A DNA stretch of 64,000 nt from GCA-2732755 sp965228265 (GTDB lineage Bacteria > Planctomycetota > Phycisphaerae > Phycisphaerales > UBA1924). The stretch covers positions 1,488,001 to 1,552,000 of the forward strand of contig OZ245804.1 of NCBI GenBank assembly GCA_965228265.1, in the 5' to 3' direction. The translations under genes and the position numbers were made by a program. The notes under the pieces are model-generated. The model was given only the letters and a program-made list of their open reading frames with translations. It had not been told where the DNA came from and made no database searches. Every line of letters starts with the position of its first letter. Within the stretch, counting starts at the first letter, position 1. Positions 1-8,501 of the stretch are shown piece by piece.

Positions 1-211
1 AGATCACGATGTCGTAGACGTACCGGTCGGGCCACTCCTCCCAGTCGCCCGAGTCGTCGTCCCCGTCGGCGGACTCGAACTCCAGGGTGTACCCCTGTCT
101 GGGCTCCATGGGCTCGATCGGATAGACCCCGAGCGGGAAGACCATCTCGTCGACAGCCACCCGCTCGATCGTCGGATCGGCCTCGCATCGCTCGGGGATC
201 ATCGTGTCCAT
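1..211 (-). CDS. Hypothetical protein, 3' part outside the window
   Basis: The minus strand is open from an ATG at 211 to the window edge, about 70 codons. The visible N-terminus is acidic, with a run of Asp, Glu, Trp and Pro residues, and has no signal peptide or membrane segment. I recognise no domain. It is divergent from coaX, so the 82 bases between them should hold both promoters. GC-rich third codon positions agree with the neighbouring genes and support coding. No function can be proposed from this fragment. Confidence 0.55.
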   Translation of the reverse strand, partial: MDTMIPERCEADPTIERVAVDEMVFPLGVYPIEPMEPRQGYTLEFESADGDDDSGDWEEWPDRYVYDIVI

Positions 212-293
212 CCTGTGAACCGGCTCCTCATCGCGCGTAGCGTATCGCTCCGAATCCCTCTCATCGCACCCGCGACCCGCCGGAGCCTGCCCC

Positions 294-1097
294 GTGCCCG
301 ATCAAGACGACCAGCCCCAATCCGCCGGCCCCTGCATCGCCGTGGCGATCAACAACACCAACACCTCTATCGGTCTGGCCGAGCAGCTGGCTGTCACACG
401 AGCCACGTCGGTCGCCAGCAACGAGCCCGAGGCGATCGGGAACGTCGCCGCCTCGCTCCTCGACGCCGACCCCGCGATCGTCCTGGTCGCCTCGGTCAAC
501 CAGGCCGCCACCGGGCCGGCGATCCAGTCGATCCGGGCCGCCACGGGTCTCGAAGTCCGCCAGCTCGGCCCGGACATGCCCGTCCCCATCGCCCACACGA
601 TCCCCGAGCCCGTGACCACCGGGCTCGACCGATTCCTCGTCGCGCTCGGCGCGTTCGAAACCATCAATCAGGCCTGCATCGTCGTCGACGCGGGCACCGC
701 ACTGACCTGCGACTTCGTCGACGGGCAGGGCGTCTTCCACGGCGGGGCGATCATCCCGGGCGGCCAGATGATGCTCGATGCCCTCCCCGACAAAGCGCCC
801 GCCCTGCCCAGGCTCAGCCTCGCCGACATGCCAAGCCCGCTCGAGCCCTTCGGCAAATCGACCGAGCACGCGATGCTGCTGGGTGTGCAGGCCGCGGCCC
901 GCGGAGCCGTGCGCTACCTCGCCGAGCGCTACGCCGAGTTCTACGAGGCGTACCCGCAGGTCATCGCCACGGGCGGGAGCGCCGAGCTGCTCTTCGGCGA
1001 CGACGAGCTCGTCGAGAAAATCGTCCCGCACCTGCAGCTCGTTGGGATCGCCGCGGCCCGCAAGAAGCTCATCGAGGCCGACGACGAGCAGTCATGA
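294..1097 (+). CDS. coaX: Type III pantothenate kinase
   Basis: Phosphorylates pantothenate in the first step of coenzyme A synthesis, in the cytoplasm. The 267-residue protein has the ASKHA-fold motifs of the CoaX family: an N-terminal NNTNTSIG loop near 20-27 (usual form DxGNT), GLDR at 110-113, DAGTA at 132-136 with the catalytic Asp, GGAIIPG and a late TGG. Length is normal for the family (about 250-270). The first Asp of the N-terminal loop is replaced by Asn, a deviation worth noting. The stop codon overlaps the next gene's ATG in an ATGA, so the two are co-translated. Confidence 0.9.
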   Translation: MPDQDDQPQSAGPCIAVAINNTNTSIGLAEQLAVTRATSVASNEPEAIGNVAASLLDADPAIVLVASVNQAATGPAIQSIRAATGLEVRQLGPDMPVPIAHTIPEPVTTGLDRFLVALGAFETINQACIVVDAGTALTCDFVDGQGVFHGGAIIPGGQMMLDALPDKAPALPRLSLADMPSPLEPFGKSTEHAMLLGVQAAARGAVRYLAERYAEFYEAYPQVIATGGSAELLFGDDELVEKIVPHLQLVGIAAARKKLIEADDEQS

Positions 1098-2053
1098 GCG
1101 TGCGCGTCCGCCTGTCGACGCCAGCGGGGCGAGCCTCGGCTCTGGCGGTGATTGATCTCTTCACCCACTCGGCCGGCGAGCTTGAGCCGTTCATCCGCAA
1201 ACACGTCGGCGTGCGCACACAACCGGGCGATGTGAAGCTCGTCAATCTCGCGGGCGTCGATCATGGCTTGGTCATCCATTGGACCGACACCTTCGCCCAG
1301 CTCACACCCCACGGCGGGGTCGCGGTCGTGGACGCACTCATGACAGCCCTCACAACCGGGGACGCCGAGCGCGTGACACACGCCGATCCGGCACAGGCAT
1401 ACCCCGAAGCGAGGGACGACATCGAGGCGCGCGCCCTGGCGGCCCTGTCGCACGCGGTCAGCCCGATGGCGGTCGATCTGCTGCTCGCCCAGCGCGAGCG
1501 GTGGGCAGCGGGCGATCGCAAGCCCGACGATGCGCGCACGGATCGGGATGTGCGCCTGACGCGCCTGATCGAGCCGGCGCTGGTCGCGGTGGTGGGTGAA
1601 CCCAACGTCGGCAAGAGCACACTGCTCAATGCGCTGGCGGGGCGCGAGCTGGCAATCGTGTCCGACGAGGCGGGCACGACGCGCGATCATGTCGGGGCGC
1701 TGATCAACCTGGGCGGGCTGGTGGTGCGTTGGATTGACACCCCCGGTTTCCGCGAGGTCCAAGGGCCCGAGGCAGCGGCGATCGGTCTGGCCCAGCGGCT
1801 CGTCGATGACGCGGACCTGGTGGTCGCGGTGGGGGACCGGACGACAGGCGATCCGCGTGAGATCGCGGGGGTGGAGCCGGGATTGGTCGTGGCTCTGCGC
1901 ACGGATCTAGGCGAACCGGGTTGGGATCACGATCTGGCGGTGTCGGCGGCGACGGGCGCGGGGGTCTCGGCGTTGGTGACGATGGTCCGGGATCGGTTGG
2001 TGCCCTCAGCGGATATCGAGGATGTGGGACCCTGGAAGTTTTGGGAGGGGTAG
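1094..2053 (+). CDS. TrmE-like (MnmE-type) GTPase, short form with degenerate G4
   Basis: The 319-residue protein resembles the GTPase part of the tRNA-modifying MnmE/TrmE family. It has G1 GEPNVGKS at 168-175, the MnmE-like G2 TTRD at 195-198, G3 DTPG at 215-218 and a G5-like SAATGAG. The G4 position reads LRTD (268-271), so the guanine-reading Asn is lost. The usual MnmE C-terminal tail ending in a Cys motif is absent; the protein ends in Trp-rich residues instead. The start was chosen at the ATG overlapping the coaX stop, because an earlier start would run across coaX in another frame. Bona fide MnmE is longer (about 450), so tRNA modification is not assured. Confidence 0.75.
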   Translation: MSVRVRLSTPAGRASALAVIDLFTHSAGELEPFIRKHVGVRTQPGDVKLVNLAGVDHGLVIHWTDTFAQLTPHGGVAVVDALMTALTTGDAERVTHADPAQAYPEARDDIEARALAALSHAVSPMAVDLLLAQRERWAAGDRKPDDARTDRDVRLTRLIEPALVAVVGEPNVGKSTLLNALAGRELAIVSDEAGTTRDHVGALINLGGLVVRWIDTPGFREVQGPEAAAIGLAQRLVDDADLVVAVGDRTTGDPREIAGVEPGLVVALRTDLGEPGWDHDLAVSAATGAGVSALVTMVRDRLVPSADIEDVGPWKFWEG

Positions 2054-2060
2054 GAGAGGG

Positions 2061-2131
2061 GGAGCACGGCTGACACAGCCGTGGCACGGAGTGAGAGAGG
2101 GGAGGGAGCACGGCTGACACAGCCGTGGCAC
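2061..2131. repeat. Tandem palindromic repeat, CACGGCTG hairpin twice
   Basis: Two exact 27-base copies lie at 2061-2087 and 2105-2131. Each contains CACGGCTG-ACA-CAGCCGTG, an 8-bp stem with a 3-base loop. They fill the gap between the GTPase gene and the next gene and could end transcription or protect mRNA ends. The core is close to the CACGGCTTG elements at 36111 and 40233. Confidence 0.8.
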
Positions 2132-2203
2132 TTCGGGCTCGTCTCATGTTGGGGTTCTAGGATCCCTTTCCCGCGGCTTGGTCCGCGGCTTTGGAGCAAG
2201 CAG

Positions 2204-3097
2204 ATGGACGATCGCACCAGCCAGATCCGCGAGGGAGCCGGTCTCGACGAGAGCCGGATCAATCAGGACTTCATCGACCTGATGCGGAAGTGGAGTTCGC
2301 CCGCACTGTTCGTGATCGCGGGGATCGTCCTGGCGTTCTGGGGATACGGGCAGCTCCAGAAGCGGGCCAACGCGAAGGTGAACCGCGCGTTCGAGGAAGT
2401 CGCAAACGCGGTCGATTACACGGTCGCGAGCCCCTCGCCCGTGACGCTCCGGGCGATCCGAGAGCAGTACGGCGACATCCGCGGGATCGCGCCGATGGCG
2501 GCGCTGCGCGAGGCGGACGTGTATCTGAACGCTGCGGTGCGGGGTGTGGCGCCCGGCGCTGAGCCCGAGCTGGACGAGAACAACCAGCCGACGGGCGTGT
2601 ACGCGGAGGAAGATCTGCTGAGCGATGAGGATCGCGCGCAGATGCTCGACGACGCGGGTCGTCTGTACCGCGAGGTCGCGGGGATGACCAAGGAAGGCAA
2701 GGACTGGGCGATCCATCACCTGGGCGCTCAGTTTGGTTTGGCTGCGGTCGCCGAGAGCAAGAGCGATGCGGAGGCGGCCAAGGCCGCGTACGCCGAGGCG
2801 AAGCAGATCGCCGAGAGCGAGGGCTTCCAGCTCTGGGTAGAGATCGCAGAGGAGCGGATGGCGACGGTCGATGAGATGATCGTGCCGGTGGAGCTGATCT
2901 CGAAGGAAGCGCTGCCGAAGGCTCCCGAGCCGGAGGTTGTGACGCCCGCGGCGATGCCGGCGGATGACGCGTCTGCTGGCGAGGGCGAGGCGGGCGTGAC
3001 GTCTGCCGAGGACGCGGGCGAATCTGCCTCAGAGGAAACGCCTGCTGACGAAGCGCCTTCGGAGGATCCGGGAGCCGACGACGGCAGCGGCGGGTGA
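2204..3097 (+). CDS. Single-pass membrane protein with TPR-like helical region
   Basis: The 297-residue protein has a cytoplasmic-looking N-terminus of about 35 residues, one membrane segment at about 37-53 (ALFVIAGIVLAFWGYG) and a long helical domain rich in Ala, Glu and Tyr that resembles tetratricopeptide helices. It ends in an acidic low-complexity tail of Ala, Glu, Asp and Ser. The layout recalls YfgM/BamD-associated TPR proteins, but no specific family is clear. The ATG at 2204 follows a GGAG seven bases upstream and the repeat block. It ends six bases before the RluA gene, so the two are probably co-transcribed. Confidence 0.7.
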   Translation: MDDRTSQIREGAGLDESRINQDFIDLMRKWSSPALFVIAGIVLAFWGYGQLQKRANAKVNRAFEEVANAVDYTVASPSPVTLRAIREQYGDIRGIAPMAALREADVYLNAAVRGVAPGAEPELDENNQPTGVYAEEDLLSDEDRAQMLDDAGRLYREVAGMTKEGKDWAIHHLGAQFGLAAVAESKSDAEAAKAAYAEAKQIAESEGFQLWVEIAEERMATVDEMIVPVELISKEALPKAPEPEVVTPAAMPADDASAGEGEAGVTSAEDAGESASEETPADEAPSEDPGADDGSGG

Positions 3098-3103
3098 GGT
3101 GAG

Positions 3104-4327
3104 ATGCGGCGCGATCTCGACTTCGGCGACGAGGCCGAGGCTCCGATCATTGATGCACACGAGCTGATTCGGCCGGGCGGGAAGATCGACCCGGACGAGT
3201 TGCGTGCGCGCGTGGAGGAGGCCCGCGAGGACGAGAGCCCGATGCCGAGGGTCGAGTTTCGGCTGCTGGGTGATCTCAAAGAGGCAAGGCTCGATAAGTA
3301 TCTGACGACGCGGGTGCGGTTTCTGAGTCGGAACCAGCTCCAGCAAATCATCGATGCGGGCGGCGCGACGATCAACGGCAAGCTTGCCAAGAGCTCGACG
3401 AAGCTGAGGAAGGGTGACACGCTGCGTCTGGCGATCCCCGCGCCGCCTTCGAGCGAGGTGGTGCCGGAGGAGATCCCGATCGAGGTGCTGCACGAGGACG
3501 CGTATCTGATCGTGCTCAACAAGGCGCCCGACATCATCGTGCACCCGGCGCGTGCGGAGCTGGACGGGACGCTCATCAATGCGTTGGCGTGGCACTTTGC
3601 CAATACGTCGAGCGGGAGCCTGTCGGAGGTGGGCAAGGACCTGGCGCGGCCGGGCGTGGTGCATCGGCTCGACCGCGACACGAGCGGGTGCATCGTCTTT
3701 GCGAAGGACGAGGAAACGCACTGGAAGCTGGGTTCGCAGTTCGAGAAGCGGACGGTGGACAAGCGGTACCTGGCGGTGGTGCAGGGGTGGGTCGAGCCGG
3801 AGGCGATGGTAATTGATCGCCCGATCGGGCCTCATCCGTCACGGGTGAAGGGGTACCGCGAGAAGATGGTGGTTCGGCACGACGACCTCGGCAAGCCGAG
3901 CGTGACGATCTGCCGGGTGCGCGAAAGGTACCGGCTGCACGACCGCGCGGTGGGGGACCAGCAATTTTCACTGGTTGAACTCGAATTGAAAACTGGTCGC
4001 ACGCACCAGATCCGCGTGCATCTGTCCGATGCGGGCTGGCCCATAGTGGGCGACGACATGTACGGCGGGCGGGCGTTCCAGGCGGGCGGCGAGACGCTCA
4101 TCCATCGTCAGTGTCTGCACGCGGCGCTTCTGGCGCTAGAGCACCCCAAGACGGGCGAGTCGCTGGTGTTTGTCGCGCCGCCCCGCGAGGACATGCGGGG
4201 GCTGATCGATTATCTGCGCGGGGCGGGCGAGGTGGACCGGGTGCACGTGAATTCGACGGTCCCGATGGTGCGGCTCGGGCTTGGCTGGCCCGGATCGGGC
4301 GAGGCGTCAGGGGCTCAGGCGGGCTGA
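3104..4327 (+). CDS. RluA-family 23S rRNA/tRNA pseudouridine synthase
   Basis: Converts uridine to pseudouridine in structured RNA. The 407-residue protein has an S4 RNA-binding domain at about 57-110 (RLDKYLTTRVRFLSRNQL) and the RluA catalytic domain, with HRLDRDTSG around 188-195. Asp190 is the catalytic residue. A further conserved block, LKTGRTHQIRVH, lies near the C-terminus. The first 50 residues are an acidic extension, longer than in RluD. The exact target site cannot be read from sequence; RluC or RluD are the closest textbook relatives. The ATG follows GGTGAG immediately after the stop of the upstream gene. Confidence 0.88.
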   Translation: MRRDLDFGDEAEAPIIDAHELIRPGGKIDPDELRARVEEAREDESPMPRVEFRLLGDLKEARLDKYLTTRVRFLSRNQLQQIIDAGGATINGKLAKSSTKLRKGDTLRLAIPAPPSSEVVPEEIPIEVLHEDAYLIVLNKAPDIIVHPARAELDGTLINALAWHFANTSSGSLSEVGKDLARPGVVHRLDRDTSGCIVFAKDEETHWKLGSQFEKRTVDKRYLAVVQGWVEPEAMVIDRPIGPHPSRVKGYREKMVVRHDDLGKPSVTICRVRERYRLHDRAVGDQQFSLVELELKTGRTHQIRVHLSDAGWPIVGDDMYGGRAFQAGGETLIHRQCLHAALLALEHPKTGESLVFVAPPREDMRGLIDYLRGAGEVDRVHVNSTVPMVRLGLGWPGSGEASGAQAG

Positions 4328-4449
4328 ATTCGGGTTTTGGTGCTGTTTCTGTGTGTCCGCGGGGCGAGCTAGGATGGTGGGATGTCCGCGCGCGGCCGCT
4401 GGGTGGGTGTGCGTTGAAGCGTGGGCAGAGCACAGTCGAGGGGAATTCG

Positions 4450-6114
4450 ATGAACCGCACACTGACGACGGGCGTTCTTGCGCTCGCGATGACGACGCTT
4501 CCGATGGTCGGCTGCTCGACGACGGAGAAGCCGACGTACGGGACGACGCTGTACGAGGGCTTCGGGAGCTTTGAGCGAAAGATCACGACGGAGTCCGCCG
4601 AGGCGCAGGCACTGTTCAATCAGGGCATGCAGCTGCTGTACGGGTTCAACCACGACGAGGCGATTCGCTCATTCAAGGCGGCGGCCGCGGAGGACCCGAG
4701 CGCGGCGATGCCGTGGTGGGGCGTGGCGTACGCCAACGGGATCAACATCAACGATCCAGAGATGACGGAGATTCGTTCGTCTGCGGCACGCGAGGCGGCG
4801 GACATGGCGCTGGCGCGCATGGGCGGCGCGAGCCCGGTGGAGCAGGCGCTTATCCGCGCGGTGAGCGCGCGGTACGAGTGGCCCGGGCCGGAGGATCGTG
4901 CGCATCTGGACCAGGCGTACGCGGACGAGATGCAGAAGGTGTACGAGCGGTTCCCGGATGACGCGGACGTGGGGGCGTTGTACGCCGAGAGTCTGATGAA
5001 CCTGCAGCCGTGGGATCTGTGGACGAAGGATGGCGAGCCCAAGGGGCGCACGCTGGAGATCGTGGAGGTGCTCGAGGGTGTGATCGAGCGGTACCCGCAG
5101 CATCCGGGGGCGAATCACTTCTACATTCACACGGTGGAGGCTTCGAACGAGCCGGGCCGGGCTGTGGCTTCGGCGGATCGTTTGACCACGCTCGTGCCGG
5201 GCTCGGGTCACCTGGTGCACATGCCCTCGCATATTTATGTGCGTGTGGGGCGGTACGAGGACGCGATGCGTTCGAATGAGGCGGCGATCGCGGCGGACAA
5301 GGCGTACTTCGCGGTGGCGCCGCCCCCCGGTTTCTACACGATGTACTACGGGCACAACATTCACTTTCTGGCGTACGCGGCGATGATGAGCGGGAATTAC
5401 GAGAAGGCGATCTCGGCGGCCCGCTCGCTGGAGGCGGAGACGCCCGTGGAGCCGCTGAGGATGTATGCGGGCGTCATCGAGGGCATCATGCCGACGAACT
5501 TCCACGTGATGGTTCGTTTCGGGAAGTGGGACGACATTCTGCGCGAGCCGGCGTACGAGGATTGGCGTCTGGTGTCGAACGCGGTTCGGCATTATGCGCG
5601 GGCGATCGCGTACTCGGCTAAGGGGATGCCCGAGGAAGCGCGGAGCGAGATCGCGTTGTTCGAGGAGGCCGCCGACGCGATTCCGGAGGACTGGTACATT
5701 CTGAACAACAGCGTGGACACGGTGCTGCCCATTGCGAGGCTGATGATCGAGGGCGAGACGCTCTGGCGTGAGGGCAAGCGTGACGAGGCGTACGCGAAGC
5801 TGCGCGAGGCGGTGTCGCTCGAGGACGATCTGATTTACGACGAGCCGCCGGCGTGGATGATTCCGGTGCGTCATGCGCTTGGTGCGCTGCTGATCGCGGG
5901 TGGCGAGTTCGACGAGGCCGAGGCTGTGTATCGCGAGGATCTCGTGAAGAACCCGAACAACGGGTGGGCGCTCGTCGGTTTGCAGCAGGCGCTGTTTGGT
6001 CAGGGCGACGCGGCTGATGCGATGGCGCTCAACGGGGCGATCGATCAGGCGTTCTCGGCTGCGGATGTCCGGCCCACGTCGTCGTGCTACTGCGAGCCGG
6101 GTCAGGGGAAGTAG
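4450..6114 (+). CDS. TPR-repeat lipoprotein
   Basis: The 554-residue protein starts with a lipoprotein signal peptide; the lipobox MVGC places the lipidated Cys at residue 22, so it should be anchored to a membrane outside the cytoplasm. The rest is helical, with tetratricopeptide-like units starting around 50 (QLLYGFNHDEAIRSFKAAA) and returning at the C-terminus (GEFDEAEAVYREDL). The PWWGVAYANG stretch is seen in uncharacterised TPR proteins of soil and marine bacteria. The start is set at the ATG directly before the signal peptide, since upstream codons overlap the RluA gene. A terminator follows. Confidence 0.8.
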   Translation: MNRTLTTGVLALAMTTLPMVGCSTTEKPTYGTTLYEGFGSFERKITTESAEAQALFNQGMQLLYGFNHDEAIRSFKAAAAEDPSAAMPWWGVAYANGININDPEMTEIRSSAAREAADMALARMGGASPVEQALIRAVSARYEWPGPEDRAHLDQAYADEMQKVYERFPDDADVGALYAESLMNLQPWDLWTKDGEPKGRTLEIVEVLEGVIERYPQHPGANHFYIHTVEASNEPGRAVASADRLTTLVPGSGHLVHMPSHIYVRVGRYEDAMRSNEAAIAADKAYFAVAPPPGFYTMYYGHNIHFLAYAAMMSGNYEKAISAARSLEAETPVEPLRMYAGVIEGIMPTNFHVMVRFGKWDDILREPAYEDWRLVSNAVRHYARAIAYSAKGMPEEARSEIALFEEAADAIPEDWYILNNSVDTVLPIARLMIEGETLWREGKRDEAYAKLREAVSLEDDLIYDEPPAWMIPVRHALGALLIAGGEFDEAEAVYREDLVKNPNNGWALVGLQQALFGQGDAADAMALNGAIDQAFSAADVRPTSSCYCEPGQGK

Positions 6115-6126
6115 CTTAGATCTTGA

Positions 6127-6165
6127 CGAGCCTCTCGCTCGCGCGAGGGGCTCGCTTTCTTTTTC
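6127..6165 (+). terminator. Rho-independent terminator formed by a palindromic repeat
   Basis: A hairpin with arms CGAGCCTCTCGC and GCGAGGGGCTCG (6127-6154) is followed by CTTTCTTTTTC. It sits 12 bases after the stop of the TPR lipoprotein gene and reads as its terminator. The arms are the same sequence family as the paired element at 6918-6994 on the other side of the glycosyltransferase gene. Confidence 0.75.
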
Positions 6166-6174
6166 GGGGGGCGC

Positions 6175-6906
6175 TTAGCGTCGGTCGAGGATCCCGAAGC
6201 GGATGATGGCCCAGACGGCGTGGAGGCCGTCGGTGAAGCCGATCTTTTTGCCCTCTGCCGCGGTTCGGCCGTGGTAGCTGATGGGGACTTCGTAGATGCG
6301 GAGCCGCCGCCGGGCGAGTCGCATGGTGAGTTCGACCTCGATCTCGAAGCGGTTGCTGACGAGGGGCATGTTCTTGAGCACGTCGGCGCGGACGGCTTTG
6401 TAGCAGGTTTCCATGTCGGTCAGGCTCAGGTTGCTGACCATGTTGCACAGGAGCGTGAGCAGGCGGTTGGCCTGGGCGTGCCAGAAGCGGTGGACCTGTC
6501 GGCGTCGGCCCGTGATGAAGCGGGAGCCGAAGACGGCGTCGGCCTCGCCCGAGAGGATGGGGCCGAGGAGTTTGGGGTAGTCCTCGGGGTCGTATTCGAG
6601 GTCGGCGTCTTGGATGAGGGCGATGTCGCCAGTCATGGCCTTGATCGCGCTGCGGATCGCGGCCCCTTTGCCCTGGCCTGTGTCGTGGTGGATGACGCGG
6701 ATGTTGGAATGCTCGCTTGCCAGTTGTGTGAGCAGGTCGCCCGAGCCGTCGGTGGAGCCGTCGTTGACGCAGACGAGTTCGATGTCGAGTTCGATGGGTG
6801 ACTGGAGGACGCGTCGGACGATCTCGCGGAGTGTGCGGGCCTCGTTGCGCACGGGCATGAGGACGCTGAGGGTTTGGGCGTTTCCGGTTGGTGTGTTTGT
6901 GCTCAT
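6175..6906 (-). CDS. Family 2 glycosyltransferase, dolichol-phosphate-mannose-synthase type
   Basis: The 243-residue protein is a GT-A fold glycosyltransferase of the DPM1/GtrB type. It has an N-terminal VLMPVRNEARTL, the donor-binding CVNDGSTDGS and the metal-binding DADLEYDPEDY. The end has no membrane helices, so it is the soluble short form. It probably transfers a hexose from a nucleotide sugar to polyprenyl phosphate for envelope glycans. It is convergent with the TPR lipoprotein gene and bounded on both sides by copies of one palindromic repeat. The acceptor and sugar are unknown. Confidence 0.85.
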   Translation of the reverse strand: MSTNTPTGNAQTLSVLMPVRNEARTLREIVRRVLQSPIELDIELVCVNDGSTDGSGDLLTQLASEHSNIRVIHHDTGQGKGAAIRSAIKAMTGDIALIQDADLEYDPEDYPKLLGPILSGEADAVFGSRFITGRRRQVHRFWHAQANRLLTLLCNMVSNLSLTDMETCYKAVRADVLKNMPLVSNRFEIEVELTMRLARRRLRIYEVPISYHGRTAAEGKKIGFTDGLHAVWAIIRFGILDRR

Positions 6907-6917
6907 GGTGATTGTGA

Positions 6918-6994
6918 CGAGCCCCTCGCGTCAGCGAGGGGGCCATGAGTGAGATGGTACATGCAGAGGCCCCCTCGCTCACGCGAGGGGCTCG
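6918..6994. repeat. Paired inverted palindromes (REP/BIME-like)
   Basis: A 27-base element at 6918-6944 (core GAGCCCCTCGC-GTCA-GCGAGGGG) is followed after 23 bases by its inverted copy at 6968-6994 with one mismatch. Each copy folds alone with an 8-bp stem and the pair can also fold together. It separates the glycosyltransferase and serS genes, both on the minus strand. No U-run follows, so it is not a standard terminator. Confidence 0.8.
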
Positions 6995-6999
6995 TTTGG

Positions 7000-8415
7000 T
7001 TACTTCGAGTTGATGCGTTCCTGTCCGTTCATGTAGGGGCGGAGTGCCTCGGGGATGGTGACCGAGCCGTCGGCGTTCTGGTGCATTTCGAGGAGTGGGA
7101 TGAGGAAGCGGGGGCTGGCCAGGACGGTGTTGTTGAGTGAGTGGCAGAAGACGGTCTGGCCCTGTCCGCCTTCGCCGCCTGCGCGGTAGCGGGTGTTGAG
7201 GCGTCGGCACTGGAAGTCGTAGAGGCGGCTTGCCGAGTGGGTTTCGCCCCAGTCGCCTGTGGTGGAGCCGTCGTCTTTGACGTCGCCTCTGCCGGGCATC
7301 CAGCACTCGATGTCGACCATGTCGGCGTTCTTGACGCCCAGGTCTCCCGTGCAGCACTGGAGGAGGCGGTAGGGCAGCTCGAGGCGTTGGAGGAGTGTTT
7401 CAACGAAGCCGATCATTTTCTTGTGCCACTGGCGCGACTCGGCTTCGTCGGCGCGGGTGATGATGACCTGCTCGACCTTGTCGAAGCTGTGGATGCGGTA
7501 GAGGCCGGCGGTGTCTTTGCCCGCGGCTCCGGCCTCGCGGCGGAAGCACGGGCTGACGGTGACGTATTTGAGTGGCAGGTCGGCTTCGTCGAGGATCTCG
7601 CCCTGGTGGATGCCCATGAGGCCGACTTCGCCCGTGCCGGTGAGGTACATGTCGTGCCCCCCGCCGCGTGCGGATTCTTCGATGTGGTAGGACTGGTCCT
7701 TACCGTGGGGAAAGAAGCCGGTGCCGAGCATGGCTTCTTCGCGGACGAGGACGGGGACGGAGCGCGGCTCGAAGCCGTTCTCGTTGACCATGTAGTCGAA
7801 GGCGAAGCGGAGGACGGCCTGGTGGAGGCGCATGCCGTCGCCTTTGAGGATGTAGTTACGTGTGCCGGCGATCTTGACGCCCCGTTCGAAGTCGACGAGG
7901 TCGAGATCGTGGACGAGCTGGATGTGGGTCTTGGGGGCGAAGCCCTTGTTGGCTTCGAAGGATTTGCTGCGGTCCCACCACGCGGGCTCCCAGTGGGAGA
8001 CGGGGACGTTGTCCTCGGCGCCCTTGCCCCGAGGGACGTCGTCGTCGGCGGGCTGGGGGACTTCGAGGAGGAGGGCGTCGAGTTCGGGGGTGAGCCTGGC
8101 GATCGTGTCGTCGAGGGTCTGGATCTCGTTCTTGAGCTCGGCGGGCTTGGCCTTGAGGGCTTCGATTTCCTGCTCGATGGCGGATCGCTCGTCGCCCTGG
8201 GCGGCTTTGAGCTTGCCCGAGAGCTGCCCGATTTTGGGGCCCGACTCCTTTGCGAGGCGTTTCTGCTCGGCCCGGAGGGCTTCCTGGCGGGTCATGAGCT
8301 CGCGGCGCTCGCTGTCCAGGGCGAGGATGCGGTCGATATCGACCTGCATCTGCTTGTCGGCGGCACCCTGCTTGTAGCGGGCGGGATCGTCACGGAGGGC
8401 TTTGAGGTCGATCAT
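7000..8415 (-). CDS. serS: Seryl-tRNA synthetase
   Basis: Charges tRNA-Ser with serine in the cytoplasm. The 471-residue protein starts with MIDLKALRDDP and a coiled-coil tRNA-binding arm at about 30-115. The class II core follows, with motif 2 (CFRREAGAAGKDT) and motif 3 (ASPRFLIPLLEMHQN). Length is slightly above the usual 420-430, owing to inserts in the catalytic core. The gene is divergent from the FHA-GspE gene; 86 bases lie between the two starts. Confidence 0.96.
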   Translation of the reverse strand: MIDLKALRDDPARYKQGAADKQMQVDIDRILALDSERRELMTRQEALRAEQKRLAKESGPKIGQLSGKLKAAQGDERSAIEQEIEALKAKPAELKNEIQTLDDTIARLTPELDALLLEVPQPADDDVPRGKGAEDNVPVSHWEPAWWDRSKSFEANKGFAPKTHIQLVHDLDLVDFERGVKIAGTRNYILKGDGMRLHQAVLRFAFDYMVNENGFEPRSVPVLVREEAMLGTGFFPHGKDQSYHIEESARGGGHDMYLTGTGEVGLMGIHQGEILDEADLPLKYVTVSPCFRREAGAAGKDTAGLYRIHSFDKVEQVIITRADEAESRQWHKKMIGFVETLLQRLELPYRLLQCCTGDLGVKNADMVDIECWMPGRGDVKDDGSTTGDWGETHSASRLYDFQCRRLNTRYRAGGEGGQGQTVFCHSLNNTVLASPRFLIPLLEMHQNADGSVTIPEALRPYMNGQERINSK

Positions 8416-8458
8416 GGGGCGGATGGTAGTTTCGGTGGGCTACCGGGGCGAAAGGGTG

Positions 8459-8487
8459 TTGAGTCCGGGAACAAAATCCCCGATAAC
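8459..8487 (+). promoter_or_regulatory. Candidate sigma-70-type promoter of the FHA-GspE gene
   Basis: TTGAGT (8459-8464) and GATAAC (8482-8487) are separated by 17 bases, close to the standard -35/-10 layout. The -10 ends 14 bases before the ATG at 8502, so the transcript would have a very short leader. Confidence 0.45.
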
Positions 8488-8501
8488 GCGTCCAAGGGAG
8501 T

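Noticed and set aside
215..1093. Upstream extension of the TrmE-like gene
   Set aside because: It would overlap coaX entirely in another frame and gives Arg-rich sequence unlike the family. The ATG overlapping the coaX stop is better.
2061..2131. CRISPR-like direct repeats
   Set aside because: Only two copies, palindromic through their whole length, with a 17-base gap and no cas genes. They fit a hairpin repeat instead.
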